38,004 nucleotides of DNA from Terriglobia bacterium. GTDB taxonomy: Bacteria; Acidobacteriota; Terriglobia; Terriglobales; Acidobacteriaceae. Positions 8,832 to 17,050 of the stretch are shown here, piece by piece. Positions within the stretch are counted from its first letter, which is position 1; each line of letters opens with the position of its first letter. Below the pieces are notes generated by a model that was not told where the DNA came from, did no database searches, and saw only the letters and a list, made by a program, of their open reading frames with translations. The stretch covers positions 1 to 38,004 of the forward strand of contig JAIQGK010000030.1 of assembly GCA_020072645.1 (NCBI GenBank). The letters run 5' to 3'. Position numbers and translations under genes: made by a program.

Positions 8832-9839
8832 TTACTTGGCCGCCTGCTTCTCCCGATAATTAAAATAACCCCACACCTGCTCGCTCATGCGTCCAATCGC
8901 GTCTTCCAGCTCGCTGTAATAGCCGCGATGGTGCGCCGAGAAAAACACAACTGCCACACGCCCCGCGGGCGTCTCAATCAGACCAACGTCGTTGGCGATA
9001 TACGGTGGAAAATCGCCGGTCTTATGCGGAGTGTTGACGTCATCCAGCATGAAGCGCGGGATACGCGTGCGCATCTGCTGCTGGCCCATGATGCGCAGCA
9101 TTTCCTTGCAGGATTTTTCGCTCGCGGCCTTGTTCGTTGCCATCATCTCCAGCAGCTTGCCCATGTCGCGCGCACTGGCCAGGCCAAAAGGATGCTTGCC
9201 CTCAAAATGGAAGCGCTCCACATCGGCGTCGGTCAGTTTGTCAGGAAAGCCCTTGGTAAAAAGTTCTTCCGGAGACAACTTGGAATATGAAGGATCGCCA
9301 GCCTCCGCCAGCGCTCGGAACCAGTCGAAACTCGTCCCGGTGGCAGTGATGGAATTCAATCCCAGTTCATGCATGGTCTGGGTCACGTGCGCCGGGCCGC
9401 CTACGCGGGCAAAAGCCATGTCGGTGGCGGAGTTGTCGCTCTGGATAATCATCAGCTCCAGCGCATCGCGAAAGCTCAGGTTCAGTCCTGAATCAACCGT
9501 TCGCAGCACTCCGGTGCCAAAGCGCTTGTCCGCGGTCTTCATGGCGAACCGATCACCCGTGTTGATCTTGCTCGCGTCCACCTGCCGGTAGATATCCACC
9601 AGCAGCGGAATCTTGATAGCCGACATGGTGTCCATCACCTTATCGGCGTTGATGGCAATCTCCTCGCCCGTATCGAGCGATTTGATGTAAATGCCCCAGT
9701 CCGCGCTCACGCCGGCGGATATCTGTTCGAGCTTTTGTTTGAGCAGGTCAATCGGTTTGGGAGCGGGAGCGGTTTGAGCAGAAGAGGAAAGAGCGAACAA
9801 CAGCAGCACAAGGATAGTATCGAAAAATTTCAGTCGCAT
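8832..9839 (-). CDS. Class A beta-lactamase-like serine hydrolase (periplasmic)
   Basis: 335 residues with an N-terminal signal peptide (ILVLLLFALSSSAQ). The three classic active-site elements are present in order: S73-A-I-K76 (SxxK nucleophile and base), S134-D135-N136 (SDN) and K273-T274-G275 (KTG), so the fold is the penicillin-recognising serine hydrolase type. The omega-loop ExxLN motif that supplies the deacylating Glu in true class A beta-lactamases is not evident between SDN and KTG; the corresponding stretch reads TGTSFDWFRALAEAGDPSYS. It may therefore be a slow or non-hydrolysing binder, a D,D-peptidase-like enzyme, or a divergent beta-lactamase. It is flanked by unrelated genes. 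Confidence 0.85.
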   Translation of the reverse strand: MRLKFFDTILVLLLFALSSSAQTAPAPKPIDLLKQKLEQISAGVSADWGIYIKSLDTGEEIAINADKVMDTMSAIKIPLLVDIYRQVDASKINTGDRFAMKTADKRFGTGVLRTVDSGLNLSFRDALELMIIQSDNSATDMAFARVGGPAHVTQTMHELGLNSITATGTSFDWFRALAEAGDPSYSKLSPEELFTKGFPDKLTDADVERFHFEGKHPFGLASARDMGKLLEMMATNKAASEKSCKEMLRIMGQQQMRTRIPRFMLDDVNTPHKTGDFPPYIANDVGLIETPAGRVAVVFFSAHHRGYYSELEDAIGRMSEQVWGYFNYREKQAAK

Positions 9840-9915
9840 TTGAATTTCACCACAAGGGAATATTTGATAAGGCAGAGCATTCTACCCTTTTGTGTTTTTT
9901 CGTGCTGCTAGCCTG

Positions 9916-9930
9916 CCTGAGCTTGTCGAA
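9916..9930 (+). repeat. Short intergenic CCTGAGCTTGTCGAA motif
   Basis: CCTGAGCTTGTCGAA matches a motif I recall as scattered between genes in many proteobacterial and environmental genomes (reverse complement TTCGACAAGCTCAGG). It lies in the 191-bp gap between the beta-lactamase-like gene and the DUF4062 gene. No hairpin partner is obvious. Confidence 0.3.
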
Positions 9931-10030
9931 TCGATGGTTAACTGGAGTCCTCTGCTTCGGATCTCTGCATCCTGGGCTCCCGTTCTCATAGCGTAGGCTG
10001 AAGTTTTGAGATGACGGTTAGAATATCCTC

Positions 10031-11320
10031 ATGCCTAAAAGACTTACGCGCCTTTCAATTTTTATCTCGTCTCCAAATGATTTGGCGAAAGAACGAGAAG
10101 TGATTGCCTCAGCCATTGAGGAATTGAACCCATTTCTGGAAGAGAGCCACGGCGTCAATCTCCACTCCCTGACTTTTGAAAAAGATGTGGTTCCCGGGAT
10201 TGGAATAGATCCGCAGGCGGTGATAAATGCACAACTTCAAGATAAATATGATATTTACATTGGTCTTCTCGGCTCTCGTTTCGGATCTGAGACACCTAGG
10301 TCCGGCTCGGGAACCGCAGAAGAGTTTCAACTTGCCTATGAACGTTATCGACAGGCTCCCGAATCGGTGCGAGTCATTTTTTATTTTAAAACCATTACCG
10401 ATAATATTCATAAGCTTGACTTGGAGCAATTGAAGAAAGTGCATGGCTTCCGAAAAACCCTAGGTGATGCTGGTGGTTTGTTTCATGACTTTACTGATTC
10501 CGATTCACTGCTTAAGGTAATAAGACAACACTTGCGTACACTTATTAGTGACCAGTGGGATGGCGCTAAATGGAGAGTACTTTCACCACTGCCTGCTGAT
10601 TTAAAGACTCCAGTTGAGCAACTCGTCTCGTCTATAGAGGAAGTTGATTCAACTCTCGCGGAGGAAGAAAGAGATATATCGGAAAACCCAGGTCTGCTAG
10701 ACCTTATAGTCATGGGAGAAACAGCAAACAACGTGGCCTTACAATCGCTTCAGAGCCTAGCTGAATCTGCTGAGCGCAACACACAGGAAATCAAAACCGC
10801 GTTAGAACGGCTGAACATTGCAAAACAACATCAGAGTGCCAAAGAGATGAAGGTAGCTCTGGACCGACTGGCGCTCATTTTACTAAACCACTCGAATCAA
10901 ACGAAAAAGGATGTACTTGCGCTCAAGAGCTCCATGAGCGAAAGCCTTGGTGCTGTACATTCAGCTGCAAAGATGTTTTCCGAAGAGAAACTGGGAGATC
11001 CCGCCGAGTTTCACGGTATCGCAGAGCAGTTAAGTCCCCTGATTGCTTCAATCCGGGGTATGCGGGAGATGTCAGATGAAACACATGACATTGTCTCGAA
11101 ACTACCCGGACATACGCGCGAGTTTAGAATGGCTAGCCGCAAAGCCACGGCTGTATATGCAGAAATGAGCGCCGTAATGACATTGCTGCTGGATAGAGCG
11201 TTGTCTACTCAGCATAGTTTGTCTAAACTTTTTGGTGACCGCAAGCGTGTCTTAGACGAGCAAAGGGCCAACCCTTTATTGGAAGATGCTGACAACAATC
11301 CAGAGCTTAAATCGGAATAG
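10031..11320 (+). CDS. Stand-alone DUF4062 (TIR/SEFIR-like) protein with long helical C-terminus
   Basis: 429 residues. Residues ~8-100 match the DUF4062 pattern: LSIFISSPNDLAKEREVI at the first strand/helix, then KDVVPGIGIDPQAVINAQ and DIYIGLLGSRFGSET, with a later GTAEEFQLA helix. DUF4062 is a TIR/nucleoside-hydrolase-like N-terminal domain usually fused to STAND/NACHT ATPase or TPR modules. Here no P-loop is present; residues ~180-420 are polar, heptad-like helices that look like coiled coil. Codon use is visibly A/T-richer than in the flanking genes, suggesting recent transfer. It may act as a signalling or defence component, but that is inference. No good Shine-Dalgarno site precedes the ATG. 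Confidence 0.82.
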   Translation: MPKRLTRLSIFISSPNDLAKEREVIASAIEELNPFLEESHGVNLHSLTFEKDVVPGIGIDPQAVINAQLQDKYDIYIGLLGSRFGSETPRSGSGTAEEFQLAYERYRQAPESVRVIFYFKTITDNIHKLDLEQLKKVHGFRKTLGDAGGLFHDFTDSDSLLKVIRQHLRTLISDQWDGAKWRVLSPLPADLKTPVEQLVSSIEEVDSTLAEEERDISENPGLLDLIVMGETANNVALQSLQSLAESAERNTQEIKTALERLNIAKQHQSAKEMKVALDRLALILLNHSNQTKKDVLALKSSMSESLGAVHSAAKMFSEEKLGDPAEFHGIAEQLSPLIASIRGMREMSDETHDIVSKLPGHTREFRMASRKATAVYAEMSAVMTLLLDRALSTQHSLSKLFGDRKRVLDEQRANPLLEDADNNPELKSE

Positions 11321-11382
11321 GCACTCTCGCAGACGGCGGGGCCTCCAGACCTAGGTCATCGTTACAGCCAGACCGATCAATC

Positions 11383-13347
11383 TTAGAAGCCCTGTCCCCG
11401 GATCAAACTCACCGCATCCGGCACTCCACCACCGCCTCCGCGCGACCCACCGCCTTTTTCTTCCACTTTGTCGCCTTCGCCTGGAGCCAGAAACAGGTTT
11501 TCTTCCAGACCATGCTGCCGCGTATAGAGATCGTAATAGCGGCCTTGCAACGCCAACAGTTCGGCATGCTTGCCGCGCTCCAGGATCTTGCCGGACTCAA
11601 CCACCAGGATCTGGTCAGCTTGCCGGATGGTTGACAGCCGGTGCGCGATCACAAACGTCGTGCGTCCCTGCATCAGATATTTCAGGCCCTGCTGGATATA
11701 GGCTTCTGACTCTGAGTCCAAACTCGATGTCGCTTCGTCCAGGATCAGGATTCTGGGATCGGCCAGCACGGCGCGGGCAATTGATACGCGCTGGCGCTGT
11801 CCGCCGGAAAGCTTTACTCCGCGTTCGCCGATGATCGTGTCGTACTTGTCGGCAAAGCGTTCTGTAAATTCGTCCACGTGGGCAATGCGGCAAGCCTTAA
11901 GAATTTCTTCTTCGGTTGCCGATGGACGCGAGAAGGCAATATTTTCCTTGATCGATCCATCAAACAGGAACGAATCCTGCAACACCACGCCCAGCGCGCT
12001 GCGGTAGGAATCAAGCCGAACGCGGCTCAGGTCTTGCCCATCAACAGTCACGCGCCCTGAGGTGGGCTTATAGAACGCAGCGGCCAGGCCAATGATTGTC
12101 GATTTGCCAGACCCTGACGAACCCACCAGCGCCGTCACCGTTCCCGGCTGCGCGTCAAAGCTCACGTCATCCAGCACCGGCTTGCCGGGTTCGTAAGAAA
12201 AGTCCACATTTTCAAACGCGATCGCGCCATTAATATGGCCAAGCACAATCGAGCGGTCGGGGTCCTGATCTTCCCGGCTTTCCGCCAGCACTTCGCGCGT
12301 GCGGTCCAGTCCGGCCAGCGCTTCCGTGATCTGTGTGCCGATGCTTGCCATCTGCGCGACCGGCGCAATCAGAAAGCCCATGAACATGGTGTAGCTGAAG
12401 AGCTGGCCTGTCGTCATGTGCCCGGCAAGAATCTGGCGCGCTCCTATAAACATGATGATGGCGCTCACCACTCCCAGCACCACAGTGGACGTCAGTCCCA
12501 TCAGCGAGGTAGCGGTCAGAGACTTCAAGACGTTGTCCAGCAGGCGCTGCACCCCGCGGCTGAAAACGTTCGACTCGCGCTCTTCCGCGTGATATCCCTT
12601 CACCACGCGCACTCCTCCCAGCGACTCAGTGAGCCTGCCCGTAACCTCGGCATTGATCTTTGCTCGCTCGCGGAAAATGGGACGAATCGTTTTGAATGCC
12701 CGGCTGAGCGCCACCATGAGGACCACCAGAAACCCAACGGCGATCGCAGTCATCTCAGCGTTGTATTTCAGCAGGAACACTAGTGACAGCACGGCGGTCA
12801 GAACGCCGCCAAAGAACTCAACCAGCCCGGTGCCGATCAGGTTGCGTATGCCTTCCACATCGCTCATGATGCGTGAGACCAGCGCCCCTGTCTTGTTCGC
12901 GTCGTAATAATTCAGTGAGAGACGCCCCACGTGCGTCTGCACTCGCTTCCGGAGTTCAGAAATCAAACGCTGCCCTTCTTTGGAAAGAAGCTGCGTAAGC
13001 GCAAATGAGGTCAATCCCTGAATCAACGTTGCGCCCAGCACCACCAGAACCAGCGGCAGCAGCAGGTTCGCGCGATGCTTGCCGATCACGTCATCCAACA
13101 GATATTTTGGCGCAGCCGGCAATACCAGCCCACAAAGCCTGCCAAGCAGCAGAAGCAGAAAGCTCAGGACCAACAGTCCGCGCCGGGGACGGACCAACTC
13201 CCCGATCATTGGCCATACCGACTTCAGATGAGCGGCAGCGGATTTCTTCTTCTTGACGTCCGCCTTTGGATCAACTGCCTTTGGGTCAACCGGCTTTGGA
13301 TCAACTATCTTTGCATCAACTTTTTTCGACTCAGTTTCTACTGCCAA
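11383..13347 (-). CDS. ABC exporter, fused permease-ATPase (MsbA/lipid A-exporter type)
   Basis: 654 residues, a complete half-transporter in the inner membrane. Six hydrophobic segments lie at about residues 55-330 (first LLVLSFLLLLLGRLCGLVL, last LFSYTMFMGFLIAPVAQ). The nucleotide-binding domain has Walker A GSSGSGKST near 410, signature LSGGQRQR near 512, Walker B ILILDEATS near 530, and the H-loop VIAHRLST. Homodimers of this type flip lipids or export drugs; the substrate cannot be read here. The start is TTG at 13347 with CGGAG upstream; no internal ATG would keep the first membrane segment. The N-terminus carries tandem VDPK(P/A/I) repeats and a Lys cluster, and the C-terminus a Gly-rich tail (GGGSRGGGGG). 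Both are unusual additions for the family. Confidence 0.93.
   Translation of the reverse strand: MAVETESKKVDAKIVDPKPVDPKAVDPKADVKKKKSAAAHLKSVWPMIGELVRPRRGLLVLSFLLLLLGRLCGLVLPAAPKYLLDDVIGKHRANLLLPLVLVVLGATLIQGLTSFALTQLLSKEGQRLISELRKRVQTHVGRLSLNYYDANKTGALVSRIMSDVEGIRNLIGTGLVEFFGGVLTAVLSLVFLLKYNAEMTAIAVGFLVVLMVALSRAFKTIRPIFRERAKINAEVTGRLTESLGGVRVVKGYHAEERESNVFSRGVQRLLDNVLKSLTATSLMGLTSTVVLGVVSAIIMFIGARQILAGHMTTGQLFSYTMFMGFLIAPVAQMASIGTQITEALAGLDRTREVLAESREDQDPDRSIVLGHINGAIAFENVDFSYEPGKPVLDDVSFDAQPGTVTALVGSSGSGKSTIIGLAAAFYKPTSGRVTVDGQDLSRVRLDSYRSALGVVLQDSFLFDGSIKENIAFSRPSATEEEILKACRIAHVDEFTERFADKYDTIIGERGVKLSGGQRQRVSIARAVLADPRILILDEATSSLDSESEAYIQQGLKYLMQGRTTFVIAHRLSTIRQADQILVVESGKILERGKHAELLALQGRYYDLYTRQHGLEENLFLAPGEGDKVEEKGGGSRGGGGGVPDAVSLIRGQGF
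13259..13330 (-). repeat. In-frame 15-bp tandem repeat encoding VDPKA/VDPKP units
   Basis: Imperfect 15-nt units (TTTGGATCAAC-type on the plus strand) encode successive VDAKI, VDPKP, VDPKA, VDPKA-DVKKKK segments at the cytoplasmic N-terminus of the ABC exporter. The copy number could vary by slippage without breaking the frame. Confidence 0.6.
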
Positions 13348-13525
13348 GGGCTACTCCGATCGTGATGGTGCTCTCCACTAGATTACAGGCTTCTGCCGTG
13401 AGTTTCGGAATATTGTTGGTACCTGCCCAAATGGCTAGCTTGCCGTGCAATGCCATTGACTCCGTCGCTTTCCCGTAGCAGCATGGTTCCCGAAATATCG
13501 GGTTGCGTAATTAAAGGAGGCATCC

Positions 13526-14131
13526 ATGGGAAAGAAGCTGCTGGCGGGCGTACTCGGAGGCTTGGCCTTCTTCTTCTGGTCGTACGTGGCGCATGACGTA
13601 TTGCCGCTAGGCAAGGCCGGCATAAAAGAAATCCCTAATGAACAAGCCGTTCTAAGTTCCATGAAGGCCAATATGCCCGAGAACGGGCTTTATCTCCTTC
13701 CCGGTCTTGGCCTTCCTGAGAATGCTACGCGTGCGCAACAGGGCGCAGCCATGGAAGCGCGCATGCACAAGGTGGAAACCGGGCCTTCAGGCCTGCTGGC
13801 GTATCATCCGTCACTCCAGTTCTCTTTTGGGAAGGCGCTGGGTGTTGAGCTTGGAACCAACATCCTTCAAGTTCTGCTGGCGGTGATGTTGCTCGGCCAG
13901 ACCAGCCTTGTGAGCTTTGCCGCGCGCTGGCGGTTTATTACAATCGCAGGCATTCTGGCCGGCATCAGCACCAACATTTCATATTGGAATTGGTATGGCT
14001 TTCCCGGCAACTACACGCTGGCTTATGTCTGCACGGTGGCCATGGGATTTGTCTTTGCCGGTCTCATTGCCGCGGCAATCGTAAAACCAGGAGCGTCTGC
14101 TACCACAACAGCGAAGGTGGCGGGAGCGTAA
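13526..14131 (+). CDS. Conserved membrane protein of unknown function
   Basis: 201 residues, preceded by a strong AAAGGAGG. Four hydrophobic segments are visible: an N-terminal LLAGVLGGLAFFFWSYVAH, LQVLLAVMLLGQTSLVSF, WRFITIAGILAGISTNISYWNW, and VCTVAMGFVFAGLIAAAIV near the C-terminus. A ~75-residue polar loop follows the first segment and contains NMPENGLYLLPGL. I do not recognise a named family. The gene lies 58 bp upstream of the DinB-like gene in the same direction, so the two may be co-transcribed. Confidence 0.85.
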   Translation: MGKKLLAGVLGGLAFFFWSYVAHDVLPLGKAGIKEIPNEQAVLSSMKANMPENGLYLLPGLGLPENATRAQQGAAMEARMHKVETGPSGLLAYHPSLQFSFGKALGVELGTNILQVLLAVMLLGQTSLVSFAARWRFITIAGILAGISTNISYWNWYGFPGNYTLAYVCTVAMGFVFAGLIAAAIVKPGASATTTAKVAGA

Positions 14132-14189
14132 AATTTAATCGCAGGCATTTAGCAGCAGGAGTTTAGAGTCAAACCAGAAGGCAGTCATC

Positions 14190-14768
14190 ATGCCCATGCA
14201 ATATGAATACACGGCGATTCCTGAAGCGCAGATACCGCGCGCCACAGACCCGATCTTCCAGCACTTGCTCGATACCTACGCCAGCGAGACAAATAAAGTT
14301 GTGAGCCTGTGGCGGCAGTTCGGCAGGGAAGACATGCCCTTCAAGTCGGCGGAGAAGTCGTCCACGGTGCTGGAAATCATGAAGCACCAGCTACTTTCAG
14401 AGCGGCGATTTTTTGCCGAATTCATCGGCCTTGGCGGCGAGCCGGAAGCGGCCGCGCTTCTGCCTCAAGATCTCACGCCTGAAGGATTTTGGCGGCGCAA
14501 TCAGGAGCTGTGCACGCCTCGGCTGATGCGGATGGCAGGCCGTGATCAGAGATGGTGGCTTGAGGTGGTGCCGTTTTTTGACGTGCAGCGGGAGCGCATA
14601 TGGGTCTTCTGGCGGCGCGTCTTGCATACCACGCACCATCGCACTCAGCTAAGCGTCTATCTGCGGCTTCTGGGTAAACCAGTACCTTCAAGTTATGGCC
14701 CAACGGCGGATGTTACCTGGAAAGGCGCTGATCCAACGCGCAGCGTGGAGGCAGCAGGCAGAAAGTAG
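14190..14768 (+). CDS. DinB-family (DUF664-like) metal-binding four-helix protein
   Basis: 192 residues with the DinB/YfiT layout: a helical bundle with His66 in VLEIMKHQLLSERRFF and a second His cluster H146/H149/H150 in LHTTHHRTQLSVYL. Together these form the usual three-His divalent metal site. The C-terminal PSSYGPTADVTW stretch is common in family members. DinB-like proteins include thiol transferases, but most are uncharacterised; no specific reaction can be assigned. It follows the membrane-protein gene by 58 bp and probably shares its transcript. Confidence 0.88.
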   Translation: MPMQYEYTAIPEAQIPRATDPIFQHLLDTYASETNKVVSLWRQFGREDMPFKSAEKSSTVLEIMKHQLLSERRFFAEFIGLGGEPEAAALLPQDLTPEGFWRRNQELCTPRLMRMAGRDQRWWLEVVPFFDVQRERIWVFWRRVLHTTHHRTQLSVYLRLLGKPVPSSYGPTADVTWKGADPTRSVEAAGRK

Positions 14769-14772
14769 CTGT

Positions 14773-14889
14773 TCAGCGGGCCATGGCGTTATCCGCCAGC
14801 AGAACCACGATCGATGTAACGAACACAGCGACAAAAACCATTGCGCCCCAAAATGATTTTTTACCCAACGTCTCCATAAGGCCATCCAT
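14773..14889 (-). CDS. Possible 38-residue single-span membrane peptide
   Basis: A short frame encodes a Lys-containing N-terminus, then AMVFVAVFVTSIVVLLAD and a short polar end. This is a convincing transmembrane helix with an inside-positive start. Two in-frame ATGs are possible (14889 or 14877). Neither has a good Shine-Dalgarno site, and the peptide lies antisense just after the DinB-like gene, so this is a candidate only. Confidence 0.3.
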   Translation of the reverse strand: MDGLMETLGKKSFWGAMVFVAVFVTSIVVLLADNAMAR

Positions 14890-15046
14890 CTACAATCAGC
14901 AGCTACGCTAGATTCGATGCGCCAAAACAGCTTTCGGTTCGGCCTGCCCGACCGACTTTTTTAAGAAAGCCAACAGCAGAATTCCCAGATTGAACCCTGA
15001 ATTTGGTGAATCCCGTGTCTGGCTCGTTCCGATCCCGCGTCTTCAG

Positions 15047-15073
15047 ATCCGTGTTATCCGTGTAAATCTGTGG
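15047..15073 (+). repeat. CCGTGT/ATCTGTGG intergenic repeat supplying a stop codon
   Basis: The sequence has repeated ATCCGTGT-type units ending in AATCTGTGG. Strings of this kind occur between genes in many environmental bacterial genomes. On the minus strand it encodes the last residues (DLHG) and the TAA stop of the reductase gene, so the repeat seems to have replaced the original 3' end. Confidence 0.4.
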
Positions 15074-15950
15074 TAAGACCTGCTTTTCTCCGATAGCGAT
15101 TGAACTGGTGGTCGCCCACGCGGCGGCAACTCATCCAGAACCACCATGGAGCTGTCTCCTTGGTGAAGCCAGGAAACATAAACGTTGTCGGCCGCACATT
15201 GAGCTGAGTGCCCGTCCCCGCCGGTGTAATGTCCTGTTCCGGCGGCACAAGCAAGCCGATCTCGACCGGTGAAACCGTTACAAACTTTTCGTCTATCAGT
15301 CCTGCTCGCGCCATGCTTCCATAGAGCGTAGGACCGCCTTCGCAAAGCAGATGCTCAATGCTCATCTCTCTCCGCAACATGCGCATTGCCGCAGGCAGGT
15401 CGATCGTCTTGTCCTGGCCAGCAATGATTAGGCGCTCCTGGCCGATCCGTCCTTGCAGCCGTGCCGCTCCGGCCTTCGTGGTAAGAATCATCGCGTCCAT
15501 CTGGTCGCCATCAAATACGCGATAGGCGCGCGGATCAACGCCGCCGGAAGCCGTGACAAAAATCACCTTCTCGCGCTTCCGGCCAAGCTTGCTGCGCAGG
15601 TCACGCAGGGATTCGTCTTCAATGCGATATACAGGGCCGCGGCCTTCGTTCAGCTTCGGCGCGCTCAGTGTCTCTTCCACCAGCGTATGGATGCCGGTGA
15701 TAATGGCGTCAGCGTGGGCGCGCAGCAGGTCCATCAGCCAGCGGTCTTCCGCCGACTGTGATATATCCGATCCGGCGGCGTGCGGCCCTTTGAACGAAGC
15801 TACGCCGTCAATCGATTGAACAAAATTGGCGTAAGTCCACGGACGCTCTTCATGTGCGGCAGGGAAGCCCAGCTTTCCGTAAGGCGCAAAGGCGGGATGT
15901 TCGATTCGAGAAGCTTCAGCGTCGTCAAACAGAATCTGAAAGTTGCTCAC
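15054..15950 (-). CDS. RibD C-terminal-type pyrimidine/dihydrofolate reductase-family protein
   Basis: About 298 residues from the chosen GTG start; an in-frame TTG at 16001 would add 17 residues. The core matches the RibD_C reductase fold: YANFVQSIDGVASFKG with the usual S-x-D-G, SDISQSAEDRWLMDLLRAHADAIITGIHT, and the cofactor-binding LLCEGGPTLYGSM. RibD_C enzymes use NADPH to reduce pyrimidine intermediates of riboflavin synthesis or related compounds. A stand-alone form without the deaminase domain, as here, could act on another pyrimidine. The C-terminus WWFWMSCRRVGDHQFNRYRR is followed by a few residues encoded in an intergenic repeat. It lies just downstream of the LysR gene on the same strand and is a likely target or partner. 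Confidence 0.85.
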   Translation of the reverse strand: MSNFQILFDDAEASRIEHPAFAPYGKLGFPAAHEERPWTYANFVQSIDGVASFKGPHAAGSDISQSAEDRWLMDLLRAHADAIITGIHTLVEETLSAPKLNEGRGPVYRIEDESLRDLRSKLGRKREKVIFVTASGGVDPRAYRVFDGDQMDAMILTTKAGAARLQGRIGQERLIIAGQDKTIDLPAAMRMLRREMSIEHLLCEGGPTLYGSMARAGLIDEKFVTVSPVEIGLLVPPEQDITPAGTGTQLNVRPTTFMFPGFTKETAPWWFWMSCRRVGDHQFNRYRRKAGLTTDLHG

Positions 15951-16013
15951 GCCTGAAATGCTAACCGCAGCGCACCCAGGCGCGCTACTGCACAAACGCA
16001 ATTCAGAATTCCG

Positions 16014-16898
16014 CTAATTGTCTTTTTTGGGTAACGTGTGTAAATGCGCAAGAAAAGCCTGTTGCACGCGGCTCAGGTAGCGGCCTTTGAGCGTGACTAC
16101 ACCAATGGTGCGTGAAGCGCGATCATCAGCCACGGCAACGTAGGAACAATCAGTCCGCTCCTCAATCGCCATTTCAGGAACAATAGAAATGCCCAGCCCT
16201 GCCCCGACCATCGCAAGAATGCTGCTGAACTGTCCGCTTTCAAACACCACTTTCGGCACCACGCGCGCACGCTTGCAGACTTCAATCGCCGTGTCGCGAA
16301 AGCAGTGGTCTTCCCGCAGCAGAAGAAAAGGCTGATCGCGCAATTCCTTGAGCAGGATCTTGCGTTTTTTAGCCAGCCGGTGCGCCCGCGGCATGATGGC
16401 AAACAGCCGCTCGGTGCGCAGGTTGAAAGTTTCCAGGTCATGGCCGCGCAAAGGCATGGCCAGGATGGCCAGGTCAATCTGGCCGGCGCGCAGCCGGTCC
16501 ATCAGGCGCGCGGTGACGTCTTCAACCACGTTGATGGAAGCCTCAGGATATTTCCGGGAAAACAGCGCGAGCGGCAATGGCAGGAAATATGGGGCGATGG
16601 TGGGGATCACGCCAATGCTTACTGGCCCAGCAACAGCCGATTGCCGTTCCGCGACTTCGTCCTTGGCGGCCTTGAGTTCTCCTAAAATGGCACGGGCACG
16701 GGGAAGAAATACCTGCCCAAACCCCGTGAGCCGGACGGTACGGCCCAGGCGGTCAAACAGGCGAACGCCGAGTTCTTCCTCCAGCTTCATGATCTGCTGC
16801 GACAATGACGGCTGGGCGACTTGTTCTCTTTCGGCGGCGCGCGTGAAACTCCCGGTTTCAGAAACCGCGCAAAAATAGCGTAGCTGGTGGACTTCCAT
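16014..16898 (-). CDS. LysR-family transcriptional regulator
   Basis: 294 residues, the normal LTTR length. Residues 1-60 are the winged HTH (MEVHQLRYFCAVSETGSF, then QPSLSQQIMKLEEELGVRLF and the wing RTVRLTGFGQ). A linker helix and a two-lobed effector domain follow (PVSIGVIPTIAPYFLPL, then DLAILAMPL). The sequence resembles the OxyR/CynR-like branch, but no OxyR-type redox Cys pair is obvious, so the ligand is unknown. The start codon lies 20 bp from a perfect palindrome, and the regulator is divergent from the Hfq-like gene. Autoregulation with control of the divergent gene or of the downstream reductase is likely. Confidence 0.93.
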   Translation of the reverse strand: MEVHQLRYFCAVSETGSFTRAAEREQVAQPSLSQQIMKLEEELGVRLFDRLGRTVRLTGFGQVFLPRARAILGELKAAKDEVAERQSAVAGPVSIGVIPTIAPYFLPLPLALFSRKYPEASINVVEDVTARLMDRLRAGQIDLAILAMPLRGHDLETFNLRTERLFAIMPRAHRLAKKRKILLKELRDQPFLLLREDHCFRDTAIEVCKRARVVPKVVFESGQFSSILAMVGAGLGISIVPEMAIEERTDCSYVAVADDRASRTIGVVTLKGRYLSRVQQAFLAHLHTLPKKDN

Positions 16899-16918
16899 AG
16901 TCAGTGCCTATTAATCTC

Positions 16919-16939
16919 AGTCCAATTATATATTGGACT
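16919..16939. promoter_or_regulatory. Perfect palindrome, probable LysR operator
   Basis: AGTCCAAT (16919-16926), a 5-nt A/T centre, then ATTGGACT (16932-16939) form a perfect 8-bp inverted repeat containing a T-N11-A-type LysR box. It lies 20 bp before the LysR start codon and about 110 bp before the divergent Hfq-like start, the expected position for an autoregulatory LysR site. Confidence 0.6.
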
Positions 16940-17050
16940 TATAACAATTTCAGCACTATTTTGAGCACCATCAGTAGCGCGCCTCGCCAAAGGCTCTGGC
17001 TGGGGCACGCGATGCCACTGTCACAAGAGATATGGGGCAACGGTGGAATC

